64,000 nucleotides of DNA from Sipunculus nudus (taxonomy: Eukaryota > Annelida > Sipuncula > Golfingiida > Sipunculidae): positions 43,405,676 to 43,469,675 of the forward strand of contig CM049311.1 of NCBI GenBank assembly GCA_026874595.1. Reading direction: 5' to 3'. This document shows positions 50,371 through 60,800 of the stretch, piece after piece. A program made the translations under genes and the position numbers. Numbering within the stretch: the stretch's first letter is position 1; each line of letters starts with the position of its first letter. The notes beneath the pieces were generated by a model. The model had not been told where the DNA came from and searched no databases. It saw only the letters and a list, made by a program, of their open reading frames with translations.

Positions 50371-51740
50371 TTATTATCCATAAACTAATTTGTGAATGGA
50401 TGGGCCCTGTGACCTTGACCTATGACCCAAAAATCAAACAGAATCTTCCCCTAGTGGCAGGTTAGCAATATCTTGAAGATGGAAGGTTTGCCATTAAAAG
50501 TTTGGCTTCAAATGCATACACATTCCTTTTAAAGAAATCGGTCCTGTGACCTTGACCTTTGACTGTTGGACTCCAAAATGACATGGTTCTTACTTTAGTG
50601 GTGGGCCATTTATAAGTTAAGTTTGAAACCAATATGTCAATCCAACCTGGAGTTATCGTCTGGAAGCAAATTTGTGTGGATGGACGGATTGACAGACTGA
50701 CAGACATACAAACAGACAGACAGACAGGGTGATTAGTATAGGGCATCCACTTGTGATCAATAAACACACCAGGTTTTGGGATACCAGATGTGATAATTTT
50801 TACTATTCCGGGGGGGGGGGGGGGGGGTGGGGGGGGGGGGGGTACTTTCAAGCCCCATAGCTCGAAGGATATACGTGGCAGTGACCTAATTTCAGGTTTC
50901 CAAGGAGATTTTTTATTGACCTCCCTGGATCTTTACTTAGAAGTTTCTAGGACCAGCCATTACAATTTGTGCCCTGCTTATGGACTGCCGGACGTCTGGA
51001 CGGGCGCCATTCCTATACCTCAGTTGACTTACAGTCAGCTGAGCAAAAAATGATTGTAGCTGGCACCACCAGTCTTGTATTTAACAAAGCTATCAGAGAT
51101 ATATACATATGCCCAAGTTCAGACTGATATACTGTATGTGCAAGATGAAATGTCTGAGATGAAATATTTGGCTGAAAATGCATCCAAAATCTTTTTAAAG
51201 ATGTGTCCTGTGACCTTGATCTTTGACCTCATGACCCCAAAATCAATTCGGGTCTTGTTTTTCCAATGGGACATATACAAGTCAAGTTTGAAATCTATAC
51301 ATCAATAAAAGCAGGAATTATCATCCAGAAACTAATTTTTGGACAGATGGCTCCTGTGACCTTCACCTTTGACCAGTCCATGCAAGTTTACTTGAGATAT
51401 TTAAGAATTTGTGTAATTTTCAGCAAAAATGGACCTAATCAAGGTCAAGGTCACTCTCCTAGCATAGGTCATGACCCCATTTTAAATAGGCTTCGTCCCC
51501 TTACCTATATCTATACAAATATAGGTTGCATTGACCTAATTTCAGGTTTCAAAGGAGATTTTTTATTGACCTCCCTTGATATTCACTTAGAAGTTTCTAG
51601 GACCAGCTGTTACGATTTGTGCCCTGCTAATGGACAAAGCACCATTCCTATACCTCAGTTGACTTGCAGTCAGCTGAGCTAAAAAGGATTGTAGCTAGCA
51701 CCATAAGTCTTGTATACAACAAAGCTATCAGGGATATATA
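50371..51740. repeat. Duplicated A-right-end plus B segment
   Basis: An A interior, A right end (51048) and about 80 bp of B (GATTGTAGCTGGCACCACCA onward) are followed by a second A interior (from about 51131), A right end (51686) and the same 80 bp of B. The two copies differ by scattered changes. This is either a tandem duplication or two separate A copies joined at the same point. Confidence 0.6.
50810..50842. repeat. 33-bp G tract with one T
   Basis: G runs of 18 and 14 separated by one T at 50828. The same place in other A copies (27225, 27545) reads only TTCTGGGGGG, so this is a local expansion. Confidence 0.95.
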
Positions 51741-53186
51741 CATATCCCAAGTTCAGACTAATATATCAAACCCCTCCTGAGAAATAAGCAGGGACACACA
51801 CTGTGCAAAATTATTGTAGGTGGCACCACCAGTCTTGTATATGACAAGTATATGATAATTAAAATACGATAGGTATAAATATGCCCAATTTCAGGATGAT
51901 ATATCAAATTCCTCTATAGAAAAAGCAGGCACACAGGTTATACACTGTGCAAATGTCCTTGTAGGTGGTGACACCTGTCTTGTGAAGGAGAAACCCATCA
52001 CAGACACATAAACAGGTCAAAATATGAGGCCAATACATCAAACTTACCTCAAGTCTGATGCATGGGGCTGACCATGCTTAGGTGAGAAAGGCAGTTGCCC
52101 CAAGTGAACTGTGACAAATTTGCTGGCTTCACTGAGTGAACTCATGACCTGCACCTGGCTAGACTGGGTGAACTTTTGACCTGTACCTGGCTGCTCTGAG
52201 TGAACTCTTGACCTGTTGATACAGTTGGCAGTCTGCCAAAGCTATAAATAAATTGGCTCCACATGCAGCCCTGAGGGGCATGACACCCATGAGGTGATCA
52301 CATGGTGCCCATGAGGTGTTCATACGTCATCCATGAGGGGATCACATGCCTTGTGCTTGGCTGCACTGACTGAACTCTTGACCTATATCTGGCTGCACTG
52401 AATGAACTCTTGATCTATTGCCAAATCTGAAACAGTTGGCGGTTTCTTAACCTATTTAAATATACAGACACAATCTTGGCCTGTACGCAAATGTGTTTAC
52501 ACATATTGAAAGACTAAAATGCTTTTTTTTAAGCTGAAATATTCATAAACGTTTTATCAAAATATCTAGAACAATAAAAGATGCAGTTCTTTCATTGTTA
52601 AAGGTCCAATAATTCTGCCAAAAATCATTCAAGTAAACTTGAACAAAGGCCACTTGAGAATAATTTTTGTGCCATGTTACAGAGATAATTGGAACAATAA
52701 TTTTGTAGAAGAACAGTTTTGCAATCCTCTGTTTGAAATAAACATAATAATGGCCATAAGACTAACTTAAGCTTTTCTGACATGATTGAAAGAACCATGT
52801 GCTAGGATAATTCTTTTGACAATTTGAACAATTCAACTTGACAGTTTCTTCATAAACATTTTAAGCTGTAAGAGGCTAAAATTATGAGGTTTTGCCCATA
52901 AAAAAAAGGTCAATGTGGGTGGCACCACAAAATCTGCAACTTCAAATATGAGTTATGTGACCAACATTTGCACAATACTTGTAACTTTAGTATGCTTTTA
53001 TGGACAAATGACTAAGTTCAACTAGCTGTAACTCGGCCAAACAACACCAAACTTAAACCATTTGAACAAACTTAAGAGAGATTGTTCTAGGGATCATTTC
53101 TGTGAAATATTGGACAATATGGCTGAACAGTTTCGGAGAAGAAGATTTTTAAAGCATTTTAAGCTTTTTCCCTATAAAATCTAAGA

Positions 53187-56100
53187 CAAGGCCTACAGGC
53201 CTAATGCGAACCTGTGCAAAGTTTGGGAGTATGAATGGAGGTTTATTTTTTAAATTTAATATTGATCCTTTTAAGTCCTGCATATCTACCTTAGTCATTA
53301 TGATTTCAGCAAAATGAACATTTCTGACCTGCAAGTTTCAGGATAGGACATTTTAAAACTACAATATGGGTAGTCGACAAGCGACTATGTGTATCCGCAG
53401 AAATCAGAGTGGGACAGGTGAAGTGAGGCATGGATTAAGTGGCAAGGGGAATAGAGTGAGGTTTTTTTTCATATTAGCACGGATGTCTGCAGCATAAATG
53501 TGAATGTAGGTGGTGCCACCTGTCATAAAATTGAGAAAATTGTCCAGGATGTATAAACCTGCAAAATTTCAGGTGGATAAGTCAAACCACTGCTGAGATA
53601 TGAGTGATTTTATCCCAAGGCAGATGAACAGATGGACAGTGTTCATAAGTGGTTGCAGGCGGCGTCACCAGTTTTGCCTATAATGATGAGCTATGTGAGA
53701 TCTATACACATGCAAACTTTTGGCCGAATTGGTCAAACAGTTCCCGAGATATGAGCTTGGATGTCTGCAGAGTAAACGTGAATGTAGGTGGCGCCACCTG
53801 TCATAAAATCAAGAAAGCTGTCCAGGATGTATAAACCTGCAAAATGTCAGGTGGATAAGTCAAACCACTGCTGAGATATGAGTGATTTTATCCAAAGGCA
53901 GATGAACAGATGGACGGTGTTCATAAGTGGTTGCAGACGGCGTCACCAGTTTTGCCTATAATGATGAGCTATGTGACATCTAAACACATGCAAACTTTTG
54001 GCCCAATCGGTCAAACAGTTCCCGAGATATGAGCTTGGATATCTGCAGAGTAAACGTGAATGTAGGTGGCGCCACCTGTCATAAAATCAAGAAAGCTGTC
54101 CAGGATGTATAAACCTGAAAAAATTTCAGGTGGATAAGTCAAACCACTGCTTAGATATGAGTGATTTAATCCCAAGGGAGATGAACAGATGGACGCTGTG
54201 CATAAGTGGTTGCAGGTGGCGCCACCAGTTTTGCCTATGATGAAGAGCTATGTGAGATCTATACACATGCAAAATCATGGCCCAATCGGTCAAACGGTTT
54301 CCGAGATATGAGCTTAGATGTCTGCAGCTAAAACGTGAATGTAGGTGGTGCCACCTGTCATAAAATCAAGAAAGTTGTCCAAGATGTATACATATGCAAA
54401 ATTTCAGGTGGATAAGTCCAACCAATGCAGAGATATGAGTGTTTTTATGCCAAGGCAGATGAACAGATGGATGCTGTGCATAAAGAGATATGTGGGTTAA
54501 TGTGTGGAAACAGACGCACAAATGGACGCTGGGCAGAGAAGAAAGGTCAGAGGTCAACCAAAAATGAGGGAGCCACAGTTCACATGTGACCGATCATTAT
54601 TCCGAATTTTAAAAAATTCTGCCCAGTGGTTATGGAGGAGTTTTCCGGAAACCTATGGGGCGATTGCTGCAGCGTCAGCATTCAACTGAAAACAGTATCC
54701 ATAAACCTCAGTTTTGGCGGATACAATGATTGTAGCTGGCACCACCAGTCTTATATACAACAAAGAGATATATACATATGCCCAATGTCAGACTGATATG
54801 TCGAACCCCTCCTTTGAAAAAAGCAGGGACATACACTGTGCAAAAATTATTGTAGGTGGCGCCACCAGTCTTGTACACTATAAAGCTACCCGATATGTAT
54901 AAACATGCCCAATTTTAGGCTGATGTATCAAATTCCTCTGTAGAAATAAGCAGGTGCACACACTTCAAAAGTCAATGTAGGTGGCACCACCTGTCTTGTA
55001 AATGAGAATACCATCAAAAACGCAAAGACAGGTCAAAATATCAGTCCAATACATCAAACTTCCCCAGAGTTTGATGCACTGGGCTGACAAGGCTCAGGTG
55101 AGTAAGGCAGTTGGCCCCGAGTGACCTGTGACAAATTGCTGCCTAAAGCTACTGCACTGAGTGAACTCTTTACCTGCACCTGGCTAGACTGAGTGAGCTT
55201 TTGACCTGTACCTGGCTGCACTGAGTGAACTCTTGACCTGTTGCATAATCTGACACAGCTGGCAGTCTGCCAAAGCTATAAATAGATTCAGGCTGAACTT
55301 TGGTGCCAAATATGATGCAATGAGCAGTCTGCCAAAGCTATAAATAGAATGTAGCTACTGCACTGATTGAACTCTTGACCTATACCTGGCTGCACTTCTT
55401 CCAATCCTGGCACTGTGCCAAAACTATTTATAGAGCTGACATCATCTTGGCTAATGGCCAACATCACGGCACTGGCAATCTGCCAATGGTAAACCAAGTG
55501 CCGCCATCTGTACACAGAAGTGGTCCCTACTTGAAATAACTTCTTATAAATTTATTTTCCCAATACAAAATGCTGACTAATTATAAAAAAAGAAATCAGG
55601 AATATATAATTAAAATACAGATATATCTCATTGATGGCAAATTCTTGATTAAGTTGAGTAGGGATACCAAAAATTTATAATCCACGTACAGTTGTCTTTA
55701 TATAGCCACAGAGAGCTGAATATCCGTGATTGTAACATTGTCTGGTATGATGAATAACTTAAATCATAAATCTAAATTTTTTAAAAGCTTTTAAAAAAAC
55801 TTTCTTGTCAATATTAACCACAGATAACCTGAAATCTGAAGGTCTAGAGGCATGATGTAATAGATGCTGATAAACTGGTGCCAGGCTTGATGTAACAGCA
55901 TCACACAGCTAACAAATATGGTAAAATGACTCAATTCAATCTCCATAATACAGCCAAAAATCATTCATGTGGAACCATTAATGACAATCATTATAAGGTT
56001 TATAACTCATATGGGAAAATACAGCAAAATGGCTAAGTTAAGCTACCTATAATTCAGCCAAAAATCACTGAACCAAAACCACTTGAACAAACTTGATTTA

Positions 56101-56879
56101 TCAACATCTAAGGATAATTAATGTGTGAGATTTAAGAATTTGGCCCAGTGGTTTTTGAGAAGAAGATCTTTGTAGCCACTGAGCTAAAATGGGCTGTTAT
56201 GGCATATGACTAAATTCAGCTTCCCATAACTCAGCCAAAAGTCACTGAAAAGAGACCATTTGAACAAACTTAAGAAAGCACTACCCTAGGATCATTTCTG
56301 TGCGATATTAAACAATTTGGCTATATGGTTTCAGAGAAGAAGTTTTTTGTAGCCGTCAGTATGATACAGGCACTGATGACCCCTGTACAAAAAAAGGCCA
56401 ATACAGGTGGTGCACCAGTACCTCAATTTCAGATATGACTCATGTAATCAACATTGGCATAAAATTTGGCTATGATAGCTCCAGCCGTTTCTGAGATTGT
56501 AATTTTAGTATGCTTTTTTGGACAGATGACTAAGTTCAACTTCCTGTAACTCGGCCAAAACTCACCGAACTTAAACCATTCAAACAAACTTGAGAAAGAT
56601 TGTTCCAGGGATCATATCTGTAAAATATTGGACAATTTGGCTGAACAGTTTTGGAGAAGATTTTTAAAGCTTTTTTAGCTTTTTCCCTATAAAATCTAAG
56701 AAAATGCAGTTAGCCAAAAAATAAGCAAAATCCGATAGAGTTTTTTAGTTGACTAATTTTTTGCATAAAATTTGATGATGCTAACTCTTGCCGTTTTCAA
56801 GATAGTATGGGTTAACATACAGACGACGGACGGATGGACGCCGCCACACCATCGCATAAGCTCACAGGTTCGCTAAAAA
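53187..56879 (-). mobile_element. Family B Helitron-like element, copy B4, with nested D4
   Basis: The left end CAAGGCCTACAGGCCTAATG with GCGAACCTGTG is perfect, but the next 160 bp differ from other B copies. D4 occupies 53359-54726. B then resumes with TGATTGTAGCTGGCACCACC and ends with GCATAAGCTCACAGGTTCGC and TAAAAA, preceded by a short GACGGACGG run. Confidence 0.8.
53359..54726 (-). mobile_element. Family D Helitron-like element, copy D4
   Basis: The left end reads CTACAATATGG (G to C in the tetranucleotide), then GTAGTCG-ACAAG-CGACTAC. The right end is CAGTATCCATAAACCTCAG then TTTTGGCGGATACAA. Four to five tandem modules of about 280-290 bp carry GGTGGCGCCACC, GATATGAGTGATTTTA and GCAAACTTTTGGCC. 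Confidence 0.8.
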
Positions 56880-57283
56880 GAAAAGACAAACACTTTCTTT
56901 CTTTCTTTCAACTTCATCAGCTAGGCCTCACACACTAATCTGGGCAGTTTCACTTCGAAATACCATGCTTCAGAAAGCATGTAAGCATGCAAGTAAGCAT
57001 AGTTCATGGATGGTTGCACTATATTCAAGATTTATTATTGTCTGCATTCGTACAGCATGATTATTTGTTCAAGGATAGTCTTCATAACGCATTCACCATA
57101 AAAAAGTGCAAACTGTGCAAACTAGTTAAGGCTCCCCAGGCCGGATGCCGATCACAACGCACCAACTTAAGTCTTTGGTGGTGGTCTTGTCAAATGAAAA
57201 GCTGTGTGAAAGCTTAGTTTGTTTCTGATTAACGGGCCAATCTTAATAAAGTAATGGTTGTGATATCTTCATATTTATAGAAA
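56880..57283. other. Short unique stretch
   Basis: A (CTTT)n run at about 56893-56908, then unassigned sequence. An open frame at 56987-57217 has no recognised similarity. Confidence 0.4.
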
Positions 57284-58930
57284 CAAGACATTTCTTGGCA
57301 CCGCAGGTGCCAGAGTATCCCCAGACATAGTACGCCCCCCCCCCCCCTCTTTAAGAAAAGGCTCCTGTGGCCTTGACCTTTGACCTCGTGACCCCAAAAT
57401 TTATATTGATCATCCACTTTTATATATAAATCAAAAGAGGTCTAGATTTATTGATTGGCCATATATAAGTCAGGTTTGAAATCCATATATTAATCCAAGC
57501 TAAAATGTTCATCTCAGGAACTAACTTAGGACAGATGGCTCCTGTGACCTTCACCTTTGACCTCACAATTGACAGGCTTCTTCCTCTATTGGCAGGGAAC
57601 TGTATGTGCAAGATGAAATGTGTGAGATAAAATGTTTGGCTGAAAATGCATCCACAATCTTTTTAAAGATGTGTCCCGTGACCTTGACCTTTCACCTCAT
57701 GACCCCAAAATCAATTTGGGTCTTGCTTTTCCAATGGGTCATATACAAGTCAAGTTTGAAATCCATACATCAATGAAAGCATGAATTATCATCCAGAAAC
57801 TAATTTTTGGACAGATGGCTCCTGTGACCTTCACCTTTGACCTTGTGACCTCTAAATTGATAGGGGTCTTCCTCTTTTGGCAGATGAACCATATGTGCAA
57901 GATGAAAGGTATGAGATGAAATGTTTGGCTGAAAATGCATCCACAATCTTTTAAAGATGTGTCCTGTGACCTTGACCTTTGACCTCATGACCCCAAAATC
58001 AATTGGAGTCTTGCTTTTTCAATGGGACATATATAAGTCAAGTTTGAAATCAATACATCAATAAAAGCAGGAATTATCATCCAGAAACTAATTTTTTGAC
58101 AGATAGCTCCTGTGGCCTTGACCTTTGACCTTGTGACCCCAAAATTGATATGGATCATCCTCTATTGGCAAGTGAGCTATATATTCAAGATGGAAGACCT
58201 GGGATGAAAGTTTGGCTTAAAATGCATCCACAGTATCTTTTAAGATGTGAGTCCAGTGACCTTGACCTTTGACCACATGACCCGAGAACCTATAGGGTTC
58301 TTACATAAGTGGTGAGCCGTACATAAGTCACTTTTGAAATCCACATGGCTATCAACACTGGAGATATCATAAGAGGTGTACGATTTTCACCAAATATGGA
58401 CACATTATAGGTCAAGGCCACTCTCATGGTAAAGGTCATGACCCAAATGTTAATAGTCCTCATCCCATAACCCATCTCTCTACATATGCATAATATGAAA
58501 GAAATCTGTCCATTAGTTTTTGACTTGTAATGCTTACAGTACTGTCAAGTGGCAATTATGGGGGTATTAAAAGGCGTAAAAACAAGAAAAGGATAATAGG
58601 TGGCGCCACCAGTTTCACAAGGCTATCCAAGATCTTCGGTCACCTTGATTTTTGGACCAGTCCATGCAAGCTTACTTGAGATATTTAAGAATGTGTGTTA
58701 TTTTCAGCAAAAATGGACCTATTCAAGGTCAAGGTCACTCTCCTAGCATAGGTCATGACCCCATTTTAAATAGGCTTCGTCCCCTTACCTATATCTATAC
58801 AAATGTAAAGTTTGAAAAAGATCAGTGAAATATTTTTTTAGTTATCCCACTCACAAGGTTTTTCTGCGGCGGCAGTGGCGGTGTGGACCGTCGTGAAACC
58901 ATAGTATCCCGACTATGTCTGGGGATACAA
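57284..58930 (-). mobile_element. Family E Helitron-like element, copy E1 (complete)
   Basis: The left end is CAAGACATTTCTTGGCACC, hairpin GGCACC-GCA-GGTGCC, and the motif AGTATCCCCAGACATAGTA. The right end is AGTATCCCGACTATGTCTGG then GGATACAA. Seven units of about 140 bp are centred on GTGACCTTGACCTTTGACC (near 57370, 57546, 57680, 57827, 57966, 58113 and 58257). These internal units are the same as those in the A copy 31031-33460 although the ends differ completely. A 13-bp C tract lies at 57335-57347. Confidence 0.8.
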
Positions 58931-59069
58931 TAAACAATAATTTTGACTTTATATTCACATGTAACATTACGATGGTTCATCACATTATCCTCGGGCTGTC
59001 ACTTTGACAAAAACAGGTCATACCAGGTCACGACCTCGTTGCGCCATCTCCTGGCAGATATTTAATCAA
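58931..59069. other. Short unique spacer between E1 and C3
   Basis: I see no repeat ends or gene in these 139 bp. Confidence 0.5.
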
Positions 59070-60579
59070 CTAGATGTGTCGGAACGACACGAATGCCCCC
59101 GCCTGGGGCAAATTAGAAACATTTGTTAAATTTAGTAAATTTTTTAAGTTCAGGAGATGTTGTATGGTCAAAAGTAGGTCAACAAGGGCAAAATGCAAAC
59201 TCGATCTGTAAAGGGTCATTATCAAGCAACACACCAAAAATCAGGCCAGTATATGCAGGCATTGTGAAAAAAAGTCCATATATGTGCATTTTTCATGAAA
59301 ATTTCTGTCTTTCATGAAATTTTCTATGTTCAGGATCTGTCATATGGTGAAAAATAGGTTAACTGGGATGAAACGCGAACTCGATCTGTAAGTGGTCATT
59401 ATGTGCCCACAGACCAAACATTAGGGCAGTATCTGTAAGCATTTCATTGCGAAACTAGAATATTAGCAATCATTTTTAAATTTAAATTGGAGAGGTATAT
59501 ACCATGTTTCATAACAATCCACCAAATGCTTCCTGAGAAATAAGCTCCTAAGTTTTTTTCTATACTAAGCTCTGTGACCTTGAAAAGTAGGTCAAGATCA
59601 CCCATCTTTGAACTTGACCAAGATTTTGTAAATATAATGCAATAGCACTGAAGAAATGAAGTTCCTGTGTTGAATACCTTTGGACATATCCTGCACAAAA
59701 GGCCAAAATTGAAAAAATCCGATAAAATTTCATTAAAAAATCGGAAATTGCAGGTGGGGCCACCAAAATTATGCAGCACATACAGACCATCAGTCCCAAT
59801 GATCATAGTAAGTTTTGTGAAAATCCACACAATGGTTCCTGAGATATAAACTTCTGAGTGTTTTTCTATAATCAGCTCTAAAATGTAGAAAAATGGGTCA
59901 AGGTCGCCCATCTTCGAACTTGACCGATATTTTATCGATATTCATCTTCACTGATGAAATAAAATTCCAACGGTGAATCCTTTTAGAGATATCCCGCTCA
60001 CAAGGTAAAAGTTAACAGACATGGAACGGATGGAAGGAAAGACACTGGACAGACAGATGGACGGACGGACAGACGGACAGCTTGGGTGACGACAATAGCC
60101 CATCAGCCTATAAGCTGAGGGCTAAAAACGACTGTACATGTGTATTTGTCATGAAAATTTCTATTTTATATGAATTTTTCTAAGTTTAGGAGCCGTAAAA
60201 CTGTCAAAAGTAGGTCAACCGGGACGAAACACAAACTCGATCTGTAACTGGTCATTATCTGCCCACACACCAAAAATCAGGCCAATATCTGCAGGCATTG
60301 CGAAAAAAAGTCTGTACATGTGTATTTGTCATGAAAATTTCTATTTTTTATGAAATTTTCTAAGTTTAGGAGCCGTAAAATGGTCAAAAGTAGGTCAACA
60401 TGGACGAAACGCGAACTCAATCTGTAACTGGTCATTATCTGTCCACACACCAAAAATCAGGCCAATATCTGATGGCATTGCGAAAAAAAGTCTGTACAAC
60501 TGTTTGATTTCGGAATGACGGAATGACGGACATGGGTAAAACTATATGCCCCGGCCACTTTGTGGCGGGGGCATAAAAA
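59070..60579 (-). mobile_element. Family C Helitron-like element, copy C3, carrying F
   Basis: CTAGATGTGTCGGAACGACA with ATGCCCCCGCC on the left and the ATGCCCC/GGGGCAT hairpin with AAAA on the right. Two ~180-bp units, F (59455-60128), then two units with anchors near 60205 and 60387. The F junctions agree with those in C2. A 155-codon open frame on the minus strand (59911-59444) runs through F and has no protein similarity that I recognise. Confidence 0.82.
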
Positions 60580-60798
60580 TAGAACTTGCGATGTCTGTCC
60601 ATTTTAGAGGGTTGTAATATGTACTGGAAACGCGGGTGGGACGGGAAAGTTTGTCTGTTGTCCCGGAGAGTGAGTTGTCAACTTTACTGAGTTTACATAA
60701 AACATATTATAGAGGCAAATTTGAAGGGACTGAGATTTAGTGTCCGCATAAGTGAGCTGTCCACCTTACTGAGTTGTCCGCAAGTAGGAGTTTCACTG
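60580..60798. mobile_element. pogo/mariner-like terminal fragment
   Basis: Read in reverse, the sequence starts TACAGTGAAACTCC, then CTTGCGGACAACTCAG and AGGTGGACAGCTCAC. This wording is typical of ends of Tc1/mariner-pogo elements in invertebrates. TA lies at 60799-60800. The opposite end is absent, so it is a truncated copy. Confidence 0.5.
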
Positions 60799-60800
60799 TA

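Larger units (their letters stand above)
42815..51048 (-). mobile_element. Family A copy nested in B3
   Basis: The left end is CTAGGGACCCATGGGTC with GACGCTCAGCTG at 42815. The right end is CTCAGTTGACTTACAGTCAG with CTGAGCAAAAAA at about 51017-51048. It is split by D3 (43241-50370). After D3 the A interior carries TGTGACCTTGACC units and a long G tract at 50810-50842. A second A right end follows at 51686 (see the duplication entry). Confidence 0.72.
42638..53186 (-). mobile_element. Family B copy B3, outer shell of a six-level nest
   Basis: The left end CAAGGCCTACAGGCCTAATG is at 42638. B sequence breaks at 42814 for the A copy and resumes at about 51049 with ATGATTGTAGCTGGCACCAC. It then continues to 53186, where B4 begins at CTAAG|ACAAGG. 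The expected right end of B3 is not found after B4, so it was lost or never present. The levels from outside in are B3, A, D3, TIR element G, C2 and F. Confidence 0.75.

Noticed and set aside
42638-53186. An autonomous RepHel (Rep plus helicase) gene for the Helitron-like families
   Set aside because: I looked for HUH and helicase signatures in the open frames and found none anywhere in the window; the copies are all non-autonomous.
59444-59911. 155-codon minus-strand open frame through element F in C3
   Set aside because: It crosses the repeated F interior and C sequence; the corresponding C2 copy is not open over the same length, and no protein similarity is recognisable.
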